Shown in pieces: positions 16,649 through 23,523 of a DNA stretch of 33,531 nt. Position 1 is the stretch's first letter, and each line of letters opens with the position of its first letter. The stretch comes from Actinomycetota bacterium (GTDB lineage: Bacteria > Actinomycetota > Actinomycetes > Nanopelagicales > Nanopelagicaceae), in contig RFMK01000115.1 of NCBI GenBank assembly GCA_009927705.1, positions 1-33,531 of the forward strand, written 5' to 3'. The position numbers were made by a program, and so were the translations under genes. The notes beneath the pieces were generated by a model that made no database searches, was not told the origin of the DNA, and was given only the letters and a program-made list of their open reading frames with translations.

Positions 16649-16654
16649 GTAGAG

Positions 16655-16660
16655 ATTTTA
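16655..16660 (-). promoter_or_regulatory. Predicted -10 box of leaderless pknB promoter
   Basis: TAAAAT on the minus strand overlaps the stop codon of the upstream kinase gene and lies exactly six bases (CTCTAC) before the pknB GTG. It differs from the TATAAT consensus at one base, making it among the strongest matches in the window. Confidence 0.65.
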
Positions 16661-17230
16661 GATGAAGCGCGCGCCATCGACGCGGACGGTCGCACAATCG
16701 CGAGTGTTGTCGCTTCGAAAGTGTTCACTTTCTCTCATCTGCCAGACTCGCATCTCATTTTCCATATAGTCACCATCACGATGCAAAACTCTGGAAAGTC
16801 CAATCTCAGGCTCGATATCAATCCAAATAAGTTGATCCAAGTATTTGCGGACGGCCCTCTGTCCTGAACCCACGCCTTCAAGAATCAATAGTTCAGGCAG
16901 TTCAATTCGCTGGAAATCACCGAATTCTTTAGCGAACCAATCGTACTTTCTAAATTCAATCGCTTTGCCCTGGGATGCTGGGTAAGCAATATTGAACTCT
17001 AGGGATTTTGTCAAAGTGGGTGTGAGCGCATCTTCCCAGCCAGCGTAGAGATCATCCATGTGAATGATCGCAATCTTCGACGATGGAAATGCTCCGGCTA
17101 AGCGATGTGCAAGCGTTGATTTTCCCGCACCAGCAGGACCATCAATGGCGATAATTCGACAGTATGTGTTCCGACGCTCGCCGAGAAGAATCTTCTCAAC
17201 AATTTCTTGCAGCGAGAGTTGGACTGTCAC
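16658..17230 (-). CDS. Uridine-kinase-like P-loop kinase
   Basis: This 190-residue P-loop protein has Walker A GPAGAGKST at 31-39 after IIAID, an HMDDLYAGW segment at about 57-65 typical of uridine-kinase-like substrate pockets, and LLILEGVGSGQR as a Walker B-like strand. The late RDGDYMENEMRVWQMRESEHF region looks like a lid plus C-terminal helix. It is shorter than canonical uridine kinase (about 210), so the substrate is open. It starts with GTG five bases after the pnuT stop, so it is co-transcribed with a transporter that moves its substrate by facilitated diffusion. A kinase that traps the imported vitamin is a reasonable guess, but uridine kinase or another nucleoside kinase cannot be excluded. 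Confidence 0.75.
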   Translation of the reverse strand: MTVQLSLQEIVEKILLGERRNTYCRIIAIDGPAGAGKSTLAHRLAGAFPSSKIAIIHMDDLYAGWEDALTPTLTKSLEFNIAYPASQGKAIEFRKYDWFAKEFGDFQRIELPELLILEGVGSGQRAVRKYLDQLIWIDIEPEIGLSRVLHRDGDYMENEMRVWQMRESEHFRSDNTRDCATVRVDGARFI

Positions 17231-17235
17231 GATGG

Positions 17236-17814
17236 CTATGCAGCTTTAGGGGTAAGCGCCAACCAGCGATACCAACCAAAGCCAGCAATCACTGTGAAGA
17301 CTCCGTATAGAACAGAGGTGAACCAATAGCCTTGATTGGCATAGTGATACGTCCCAAACGCATCAATAACTAACCAAAGAATCCAAGTTTCGTTACGTTG
17401 CAACACCATGACTATTTGCGCAACTGTGCTTGAGACGAGAAGGAATGCATCAGGCCAGGTTGCTGCGGCGCCAATATCTGCGAGAGCGGGGGCGCTTAAT
17501 CCCCAGACGACGAGAAGTGCTGATAGCCAGAGCACACGTTCTTTATTAGACATGTATCGTGGTTCGGCGCCAGTTGATTTCCAACCGAACCAGCCCCAAC
17601 CTGCGGCGGTAATAAAAACGAATTGCAATATTGCGCTGGCATAAAGATCTACTTGATAGAAAAAAACAGCATAAAGAGCGCTACTGAGTAGCCACCATGG
17701 CCAGGTGATTCGAGCGCCAAGCGCTCCAAGAAAGACGGCGATGAGAGAAGTGATGACAGATACGAATTCGAGGTAAGTGACGCCATAACCCCACGCGGTA
17801 AATAAAACTGACAT
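17236..17814 (-). CDS. pnuT: PnuC-family transporter, predicted thiamine importer PnuT
   Basis: The 192-residue membrane protein belongs to the PnuC family of vitamin facilitators, with about seven membrane segments. The family's aromatic signature is visible in AAGWGWFGWKSTGAEPRY and in the C-terminal FTVIAGFGWYRWL. PnuC itself takes nicotinamide riboside, but members under TPP riboswitches are called PnuT and are predicted or shown to take thiamine. A TPP riboswitch lies immediately upstream here, so thiamine is the better call. I chose ATG 17814 over ATG 17838 because AAGGGAG ends six bases before it; the earlier start would run into the riboswitch. The kinase gene follows after five bases. 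Confidence 0.85.
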   Translation of the reverse strand: MSVLFTAWGYGVTYLEFVSVITSLIAVFLGALGARITWPWWLLSSALYAVFFYQVDLYASAILQFVFITAAGWGWFGWKSTGAEPRYMSNKERVLWLSALLVVWGLSAPALADIGAAATWPDAFLLVSSTVAQIVMVLQRNETWILWLVIDAFGTYHYANQGYWFTSVLYGVFTVIAGFGWYRWLALTPKAA

Positions 17815-17818
17815 AGAT

Positions 17819-17900
17819 TGCTCCCTTCCAATTCGCATTACCGAACTGGTCTAGCGGTCGACCTTAAAAGGTCCTCTCAGCCAACTTTTGGCTCCCGTTG
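17819..17900 (-). promoter_or_regulatory. TPP (THI-box) riboswitch
   Basis: Read on the minus strand, this leader has the actinobacterial THI-box elements in order. They are ACGGGAGCC; a hairpin GCCAA/TTGGC (17892-17880); the conserved CTGAGAGG; an inserted perfect hairpin GACCTTTTAAGGTC (17873-17860); GACCG; then CCAGTTCG/CGAATTGG around the TAATG loop (17849-17828); and the terminal AAGGGAG. Base pairing supports each helix, with a single G-U pair in the last one. The terminal AAGGGAG is also the Shine-Dalgarno site of pnuT, so TPP binding probably blocks translation directly. Its 5' end begins about where the predicted promoter would start transcription. Confidence 0.88.
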
Positions 17901-17907
17901 AAATAAA

Positions 17908-17917
17908 ACATTAGCAT
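17908..17917. promoter_or_regulatory. Bidirectional -10 element between pnuT and crtYc
   Basis: ACATTAGCAT holds two opposing -10 boxes sharing the central TA: TAGCAT (17912-17917) reading right, five bases before the crtYc GTG, and TAATGT (17913-17908) reading left, which would start transcription near 17901, at the first base of the TPP riboswitch. TTGGCT at 17888-17893 is a possible -35 box for crtYc. TATGCT (17918-17913) is an alternative leftward box. Confidence 0.55.
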
Positions 17918-17922
17918 AAGCC

Positions 17923-18255
17923 GTGCTCAAATTCGGTTACTTCGCGATGTTGGGCTTCACCGTTGTTGGATCATTTTGGCTTGAATTTATTTTCAAAGTT
18001 GGGGTACTGCGACGACTTAAGAGAGTTGCTTTAAGCATTCTGCCTGTTGCCGTCATATTTCTTATCTGGGATTACTATGCGGTTGCGTCGGGACATTGGT
18101 TCTTTGATGAAAAGCAAGTTGTAGGAATATATGGACCTGCAGGTGTACCGCTAGAAGAATTCCTTTTCTTTATCATCGTTCCGCTTGCTGCTTTGATGAC
18201 AATCGAAGCAGTGCGTGCCGTGAAGAAACACTGGAAATTCGGTGACGAACAATGA
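17923..18255 (+). CDS. crtYc: Lycopene cyclase subunit CrtYc
   Basis: CrtYc and CrtYd form the heterodimeric actinobacterial lycopene cyclase, which closes beta (or in some species epsilon) ionone rings on lycopene in the membrane. The 110-residue product has three membrane segments and the family motif GVPLEEFLFFIIVPLA with its paired glutamates near residues 86-88, preceded by WDYYAV and HWFFDEKQVVGIYG. The GTG start gives no Shine-Dalgarno match but lies five bases after a -10-like hexamer. Its end overlaps crtYd by four bases. Whether one or both ends of lycopene are cyclised cannot be read from the sequence. Confidence 0.93.
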   Translation: MLKFGYFAMLGFTVVGSFWLEFIFKVGVLRRLKRVALSILPVAVIFLIWDYYAVASGHWFFDEKQVVGIYGPAGVPLEEFLFFIIVPLAALMTIEAVRAVKKHWKFGDEQ

Positions 18256-18557
18256 CATACACGCAACTAGCGTTAACGATGACACTCGTCGCTATTCTTT
18301 TCGATCTGTACGGCACAAGATCAAAAATAGTGACTCGTAAAAGTTTTTGGAACGCTTACGGAATTATGCTCTTCTTCCAACTCATCACAAATTGGTGGCT
18401 TACATCCAGAGGAATTCTTACTTATGCTGATGACGCTATCACTGGAATGCGCATCGCCGCCGCTCCAGTAGAAGATCTTTTCTTTGGATTTGCAATGATC
18501 ACAATGACGATCTCCTTGTGGATTTACTGGGGAAAAAAGGGAGTGCAGCGAAACTAA
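18252..18557 (+). CDS. crtYd: Lycopene cyclase subunit CrtYd
   Basis: This is the partner half of the heterodimeric cyclase, 101 residues with three membrane segments. It shows FWNAYGIMLFFQLITNWWLT and the paired-acid motif APVEDLFFGFAMITM that mirrors the motif in CrtYc, as expected from an ancient duplication. The ATG overlaps the crtYc stop (ATGA), so the two subunits are translationally coupled at equal dose. Its TAA overlaps the TAG of crtB on the other strand (18554-18557), so the two carotenoid transcripts converge stop to stop without a terminator. Confidence 0.93.
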   Translation: MTYTQLALTMTLVAILFDLYGTRSKIVTRKSFWNAYGIMLFFQLITNWWLTSRGILTYADDAITGMRIAAAPVEDLFFGFAMITMTISLWIYWGKKGVQRN

Positions 18558-19462
18558 CGAGCCGCCAGCGCTTGAATCCACGCCGGAAAGGCAACGGATG
18601 CTCGCCGCAACGTTGAAGTTTTGGCTCGTTTGTCGAAGATGTTGTAATCAATCTTCTCTACTTCATCGACAATTCCACAATACAACTCACTTGCCGCCCG
18701 AATACATGGCCGAGCATCAGGTGATAAGAGGTTGATCCCGGCGTTGGCTTCAGTTTGCAGAGCACGTACGCGCGCTATTTGGAACTTTAGAGCTTCAATG
18801 ATCTGAGGCGTAAGGGTTCGATTTTCTAGCATCGCTCGGGTGACACCGTGTGCTCTGAGTTCACTCATTGGCAAATAAACCCGGCCGCGCTCTAAATCTT
18901 CTCCGACATCTCGAATGAAATTTGCCAATTGAAAAGCGATTCCCAGCTTCTCCGCTGGAATCAGCGCCTCGGATTTCTTACCTTCTACGGTGCCCAGTAC
19001 GTGAACCATCTGTAATCCGATTACAGCTGCTGAGCCGTAGACGTATTCCATCAAATCTTCGTAAGTTTCATATTCCGCGACTGAGAGGTCCATCGACATT
19101 GAATGCAGGAAAGCCTCGAAGTATGCGATCGGAATATCGAATCGGCGAACGGTATCCACGAGCGCTCGACCGATGTGGTCATTGCTCCGTCCGTGAGCAA
19201 TATCTTGGAGTAATTGCTCACTCCATCGCTCGAGTGAATCGCGCTTTTCTTTAGCGCTGAGTGTTGAACCTAAGTCATCAACAATCTCATCTGCATAGCG
19301 TGCAAAACCATAGAGCGCATGCACATGAGGACGTTTAGCTTTTGGCAGAAGTAGCGTCGCCAGGTAATAGGTCTTGCCATGCAACGAGTTAAGACGTTTG
19401 CACTCTTTATACGATTCGCGGAGCGCAGGTTGAGTGATACCAGCTGCAGTTAACTCATCCAT
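18554..19462 (-). CDS. crtB: Phytoene synthase
   Basis: CrtB joins two geranylgeranyl-diphosphate molecules to make phytoene, the first committed carotenoid step. The 302-residue protein has both aspartate-rich Mg-diphosphate motifs, YADEIVDD (near residues 57-64) and RDVGEDLERGRVYLP, as well as HGKTYYLATLLLPKAKR and VYGSAAVIGLQM. It starts two bases after the crtI stop with no obvious Shine-Dalgarno site, so it is translated from the crtE-crtI-crtB message. Length and motifs are normal for phytoene synthase rather than squalene synthase. Confidence 0.96.
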   Translation of the reverse strand: MDELTAAGITQPALRESYKECKRLNSLHGKTYYLATLLLPKAKRPHVHALYGFARYADEIVDDLGSTLSAKEKRDSLERWSEQLLQDIAHGRSNDHIGRALVDTVRRFDIPIAYFEAFLHSMSMDLSVAEYETYEDLMEYVYGSAAVIGLQMVHVLGTVEGKKSEALIPAEKLGIAFQLANFIRDVGEDLERGRVYLPMSELRAHGVTRAMLENRTLTPQIIEALKFQIARVRALQTEANAGINLLSPDARPCIRAASELYCGIVDEVEKIDYNIFDKRAKTSTLRRASVAFPAWIQALAAR

Positions 19463-19464
19463 AG

Positions 19465-20946
19465 TTAACGAACGGGGCCAACAATTCTCTCCGCAGCAAG
19501 GCGACCCGAAATCAAGACCATAGGAACTCCTACTCCGGGTTGAGTTCCACTTCCTGTGAACACTACATTTTCGAATCCAGCCGCCATGTTTCGTGGGCGG
19601 AAAGGTCCGGTCTGGAAGAACGTATGTGCACTTGCAAATGGAGCGCCGCGCTCAAGTCCCATTTCTTCCCATTCAAGCGGAGTAGTCACATGTTCAACTT
19701 CAACTGAATTCGCGAAGTCGGTATACCCGCGGGCTTGCATGGTCGCATACATCTGATCTTTGTAAACGTTCTTCATCTTCTTCCAATCGATATCGGCATC
19801 GAGATTGGGAGTCGGGAAGAGGATGTAATAACTATGTTTATTTGCAGGCGCCAACGATGGATCATCCTTCGAAGGAACCGTGACTAATAAACTTGGGTCC
19901 GTCATCAAAGTGCGTTTCTTGATTAATTCATCAAAAACTCCATCCCATGACTCACCAAAGTGGATATTGTGATGCGCCAAATGGTCGTAACTCTTAGATG
20001 AGCCAGCAAGGATCGTGACGCATGAAGGGGAGTAATTCAGGCGCTTGACGGAAAGGGGAGTCTTTCCAAGGAGATCGCGCCATGCGACGGGAAGATCGGG
20101 GTTGAGTACAACGACATCGCATTCGATCCGTTCGCCATTGGAAGTCATGACTGCTGAAGCGCGAGAGCCCTTCTTTTCAATTCGATCGACTGTGGTGTTG
20201 TAGCGGAATGTAACGCCATGTTTTTCGGCAGCCCCGGCCAGTGCGCGAGGGACAGCGTGCATTCCACCTTTTGGAAAGAAGACTCCGTTTACAGAATCCA
20301 TATACGCAATGACGGCGTAGATTGCGAGAGCTTGTTGCGGTGAAACTCCGGCGTACATTGCTTGGAAGGAGTACACCTTTTGAGTGCGTGGATCTTTCAA
20401 GAACTGAGAAACTTTCGGTGCTAGCCTTCGAAATCCACCAAGCGCAATTAACCGTGCAAGATTTGGAGTTAAGAGATTGAAGGGCGTATCGATATTGCGA
20501 TTGATGAAGTCATTCATTTCATACTTGTATAGCTTGGTGACGAAATCTACATATCGCCTATAGCCCAGCGCTTCTCCTGGCCCGATTACTTTTTCAATCT
20601 CCGCTTCCATCTGTGCAGTATTTGCGTGGACATCGAGTTGAGAACCGTCGGCATAGAAAGCGCGGTAAAGAGGCTGAAGCGGAATAAGGTCGAGCCAATC
20701 TTCCAATTTTTCGCCCACGCAATTCAATGCATCTGAAATCAGATCTGGCATCGTGAGAACGGTTGGTCCAGTATCGAAGGAATATCCCTCTTTATTCAAT
20801 AATCCATTCCGACCGCCCGGAACGGATTCCCTTTCAATCACCGTTACTTTACGTCCCGCTCCCGCAAGTCGGAGTGCGGTGCTTAGGCCAGCGAGGCCTG
20901 CGCCAACGACCACAACGTGGTCGGTCTTTCCTTTTACAGTACGCAC
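19465..20946 (-). CDS. crtI: Phytoene desaturase
   Basis: CrtI is an FAD enzyme that introduces the double bonds converting phytoene to lycopene. The 493-residue product has the dinucleotide-binding VVVVGAGLAGLSTALRLA followed by VIERESVPGGRNG, the FDTGPTVLTMPD segment, GVFFPKGGMHAVPRALA in the middle, and the C-terminal GSGTQPGVGVPMVLISGRLA. The start is the GTG at 20946: GGAG lies eight bases before it and the FAD motif begins about ten residues later. Longer starts would add over 40 residues that lie inside crtE. The crtE stop is one base upstream. A second CrtI-type protein at 23474-24994 is a distinct homologue, likely acting later. Confidence 0.94.
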   Translation of the reverse strand: MRTVKGKTDHVVVVGAGLAGLSTALRLAGAGRKVTVIERESVPGGRNGLLNKEGYSFDTGPTVLTMPDLISDALNCVGEKLEDWLDLIPLQPLYRAFYADGSQLDVHANTAQMEAEIEKVIGPGEALGYRRYVDFVTKLYKYEMNDFINRNIDTPFNLLTPNLARLIALGGFRRLAPKVSQFLKDPRTQKVYSFQAMYAGVSPQQALAIYAVIAYMDSVNGVFFPKGGMHAVPRALAGAAEKHGVTFRYNTTVDRIEKKGSRASAVMTSNGERIECDVVVLNPDLPVAWRDLLGKTPLSVKRLNYSPSCVTILAGSSKSYDHLAHHNIHFGESWDGVFDELIKKRTLMTDPSLLVTVPSKDDPSLAPANKHSYYILFPTPNLDADIDWKKMKNVYKDQMYATMQARGYTDFANSVEVEHVTTPLEWEEMGLERGAPFASAHTFFQTGPFRPRNMAAGFENVVFTGSGTQPGVGVPMVLISGRLAAERIVGPVR

Positions 20947-20947
20947 T

Positions 20948-22009
20948 TCATACGCTCCGTTGGGTTGCGATAATCGCCATTTCTTCCAGGACGTTGGCAA
21001 TCCTTCCCTCGACTGTTGATTGCTGCAACGTAAAAATCGCTTCACTAGTGAGCTCTGTGATGAGCTTCTCAACTTCTGAGAGCGCTCCAGTGCTTCTGAT
21101 GATTCCTTGAATCTCTTCTACTTCTGTTGCGGATAGCGATTGATTCCCCAGGGCTGACGTCACAACTTTTCTTTCAGCTGACGTCGAATTCTCCATTGTT
21201 ACGGCAATAAGGACGGTGCGTTTTCCTTCGCGGATGTCATCACCGGCAGGCTTACCAGTTACTTTCGGGTCGCCAAATACACCCAAAATGTCGTCGCGAA
21301 GTTGAAATGCTTCGCCAAGTGGAAGTCCAAACTTGGAATAGGTTTCATTGAACTCTGCCTTACCTGCGAGCGCAGCTCCAAAGTGAAGTGGCCGCTCAAT
21401 CGAGTACTTGCCAGATTTGAACCGAGCAACTTTGAGCGATCTCTCAACACTTGTTGTTGCGAGTGCTCCTTCAAGAACATCGAGATATTGGCCGGCCATC
21501 AATTCATCACGCATGTCCGAAAAAACTTCTTGAGCGTTAACAAATTCTTCTCGAGTGATTCCTGATTCAACCAATAATCTATCCGCCCATACGAGCGCAA
21601 GATCGCCTAATAGAATCGCGGAAGCAAGGCCGAAGCGTTCGGAGTTACCTTGGTATGAAGATTCATCATGAAGAGCTTGGAAGAGTTTATGGATTGCAGG
21701 TTTATTTCGACGAGTATCAGATCCATCCATCACATCGTCATGAATGAGTGCACACACGTGCACAAGCTCGAGAGCTGTACAGGCTTTTAGAATCTCTTGT
21801 CGTGGGGTAGCGCCAGTTCCCAAGTAACCTAAGTAAGCAAAGATTGGACGGAATCGTTTACCGCCATCGGTGATGAATTCAGTCATGGCAGCAGCAACTG
21901 GTCGTAATTCTGACCCGATATCAACGAGAGCCCCGCTTCTGGCCTTGGTGAAGTCGGCTAAAACGCCGTCAATATCAGTACGTAACTGCGATAGTTCTTG
22001 GGAAGCCAC
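20948..22009 (-). CDS. crtE: Geranylgeranyl diphosphate synthase
   Basis: This trans-prenyltransferase builds C20 geranylgeranyl diphosphate from IPP and allylic primers, feeding CrtB. The 353-residue protein has the first aspartate-rich motif DDVMD in LIHDDVMDGSDTRRNKPA, GGKRFRP upstream, DELMAGQYLDVLEG, and the second motif QLRDDILGVFGD followed by GKPAGDDIREGKRT. Chain length is inferred from the cluster, not from sequence alone. The GTG start at 22009 has no Shine-Dalgarno site but stands six bases after TACCGT, so its mRNA is probably leaderless. It heads the crtE-crtI-crtB operon and is divergent from metF. Confidence 0.94.
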   Translation of the reverse strand: MASQELSQLRTDIDGVLADFTKARSGALVDIGSELRPVAAAMTEFITDGGKRFRPIFAYLGYLGTGATPRQEILKACTALELVHVCALIHDDVMDGSDTRRNKPAIHKLFQALHDESSYQGNSERFGLASAILLGDLALVWADRLLVESGITREEFVNAQEVFSDMRDELMAGQYLDVLEGALATTSVERSLKVARFKSGKYSIERPLHFGAALAGKAEFNETYSKFGLPLGEAFQLRDDILGVFGDPKVTGKPAGDDIREGKRTVLIAVTMENSTSAERKVVTSALGNQSLSATEVEEIQGIIRSTGALSEVEKLITELTSEAIFTLQQSTVEGRIANVLEEMAIIATQRSV

Positions 22010-22015
22010 GGCGCA

Positions 22016-22025
22016 ACGGTACCCT
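22016..22025. promoter_or_regulatory. Bidirectional -10 element between crtE and metF
   Basis: ACGGTACCCT holds two opposing -10 boxes sharing the central TA: TACCCT (22020-22025) reading right, eight bases before the metF ATG, and TACCGT (22021-22016) reading left, exactly six bases before the crtE GTG. The geometry matches the glgM/glgC element. Only 24 bases separate the two start codons. Confidence 0.65.
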
Positions 22026-22033
22026 CCCGCTAT

Positions 22034-22882
22034 ATGTCTAGCGCGCCCACCTTTTCAGTCGAATTCTTCCCGCCGAAGGATGAGGCAGGCGAAGCTCGTT
22101 TATGGCGCGCAGTCGACGAGATTGCTGGCGCAAAGCCAGATTTTGTCTCCGTCACATATGGCGCAGGCGGATCCACGAGAGATCGAACAATTCGGTGCAC
22201 ATCAGAGATAACCGCGCGAACTGGATTCCCCACAATCGCACACTTAACGTGCGTTGGTTCTACCAAAAGTGAAATTTCAACGATTCTTGATCAGTATTCG
22301 GCTGCGGGAATCAAATCTATTCTTGCGCTACGAGGAGATCCCCAAGGTGGGCCGCGTGCTCCATGGGTTCCAATAGAAAATGGTTTCAATCATTCAGATG
22401 AATTGGTCTCACTTGCTTACGAAAAAGGTTTCGAAGTCGGCGTTGCTGCATTTCCCGATGGTCATCCTGCATCGCAAGGCGATTTTGCGAAAGATATCGA
22501 CGTTTTATTGGAAAAAGAACGACGTGGCGCAACTTTCGCAACTACCCAATTTTTCTTTAGTACTGATAGATACAGTGAACTTGTCGAACGACTTCAGAAG
22601 CGCGGATCAAATCTAGATATCTACCCTGGAGTCTTGCCCATCACAAACATCTCACAACTTACTCGCATGGCAGAACTATCGGGAACTCCAATCCCAAGTG
22701 AAGTCTTGACACGAATTACTGCCGGCGAGAATGATCCCAACAAAGTACGTGCGATTGGTATCGAGATTGCGATTGAACTTTGTGAAAAGTTACTGCATAA
22801 CGGAGTGCCGGGAATCCACTTCTACACGATGAATTCGGCATCATCAACGCTTGAGATAGTGAAACGAATAGGTTTGCGATGA
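22034..22882 (+). CDS. metF: 5,10-methylenetetrahydrofolate reductase
   Basis: MetF is a flavoprotein that reduces methylene-THF to methyl-THF for methionine synthesis. The 282-residue TIM-barrel protein opens with PTFSVEFFPPKDEAGEARLW, in which the catalytic glutamate is found, and continues with DFVSVTYGAGGSTRDRT, AHLTCVG, ILALRGDPQGG, TQFFF and IHFYTMNSA. I chose ATG 22034 over the ATG at 21998 because the family starts there and a longer reading frame would cross the crtE promoter. Its TGA overlaps the start of the next gene (ATGA), so the two are coupled. The partner methionine synthase is not in the window. Confidence 0.95.
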   Translation: MSSAPTFSVEFFPPKDEAGEARLWRAVDEIAGAKPDFVSVTYGAGGSTRDRTIRCTSEITARTGFPTIAHLTCVGSTKSEISTILDQYSAAGIKSILALRGDPQGGPRAPWVPIENGFNHSDELVSLAYEKGFEVGVAAFPDGHPASQGDFAKDIDVLLEKERRGATFATTQFFFSTDRYSELVERLQKRGSNLDIYPGVLPITNISQLTRMAELSGTPIPSEVLTRITAGENDPNKVRAIGIEIAIELCEKLLHNGVPGIHFYTMNSASSTLEIVKRIGLR

Positions 22883-23523
22883 AAAGGCCCACATTCACGC
22901 GAGATGAATTCTTTAGCCAATGGAGCGATCTCCATGGTGGAGCCGCGATTAAGGGGATTGTCAGACTCTGGCTCACAATCAGCTTTGCTATATGCCGCTT
23001 ACTTTCAGCAGTTCGAATTACTCCGAACGGCTTGACCTACGTTTCATTGCTCTTTGCTGGGCTCTATCTCTACTTCATTGATTCCCATTGGGCGATTGCA
23101 TTTCTCGTACTTTCGCTGATGGCTGATGGACTGGACGGGACGTTGGCAATCATCACGGGGCGCGTAACTCGCTGGGGTGCCACACTAGATTCAGTAGTTG
23201 ATCGCATCGTTGAAGCGATCTGGGCAATTGGTCTCTTTCACATGGGAGCGCCATGGCAATATGTTTTAGTGGCGTGGCTCGCTGCTTTCGCTCAAGAGTA
23301 TATGCGCGCTCGCGCCGGCGGACTTGGGATTCACGAGATTGGTGTGGTTACAATTTCAGAACGTCCGGTCAGGGCAACCTTTATCTTCATTGCGCTTATC
23401 GGCAGAGTTGTTGGTGTTGACGTTATCGATGTTGTCGCTCTGGTATGGATGGTAATGCAATTATTCTCTGCACTTACTGTTCTGCGAGTTCTTCGACCGC
23501 TTCTGCAACAATCTCAGCGCTAA
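22879..23523 (+). CDS. CDP-alcohol phosphatidyltransferase family protein
   Basis: This 214-residue membrane protein belongs to the family that moves phospho-alcohols between CMP and acceptor lipids, such as phosphatidylinositol-phosphate or phosphatidylglycerol-phosphate synthases. It has about six membrane segments and the signature region ADGLDGTLAIITGRVTRWG followed by ATLDSVVDR. The metal-binding aspartates (DGxxDG, then GxxLDxxxD) are present. The usual AR after DGxx reads AI here, so the normally conserved arginine is missing. The gene overlaps metF by four bases and overlaps the end of the second crtI-type gene by 50 bases on the other strand. The acceptor cannot be named. Confidence 0.8.
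   Translation: MKRPTFTRDEFFSQWSDLHGGAAIKGIVRLWLTISFAICRLLSAVRITPNGLTYVSLLFAGLYLYFIDSHWAIAFLVLSLMADGLDGTLAIITGRVTRWGATLDSVVDRIVEAIWAIGLFHMGAPWQYVLVAWLAAFAQEYMRARAGGLGIHEIGVVTISERPVRATFIFIALIGRVVGVDVIDVVALVWMVMQLFSALTVLRVLRPLLQQSQR

Noticed and set aside
17236-17814. Calling the PnuC homologue a nicotinamide riboside transporter
   Set aside because: The TPP riboswitch directly upstream argues for thiamine.
20947-21072. A longer crtI start at 21072
   Set aside because: It would add 42 residues unlike any CrtI and lies inside crtE; the GTG at 20946 has a good ribosome binding site.
20763-21110. Plus-strand open frame over the crtI/crtE junction
   Set aside because: Composition is that of an antisense shadow; both real genes have strong motifs.
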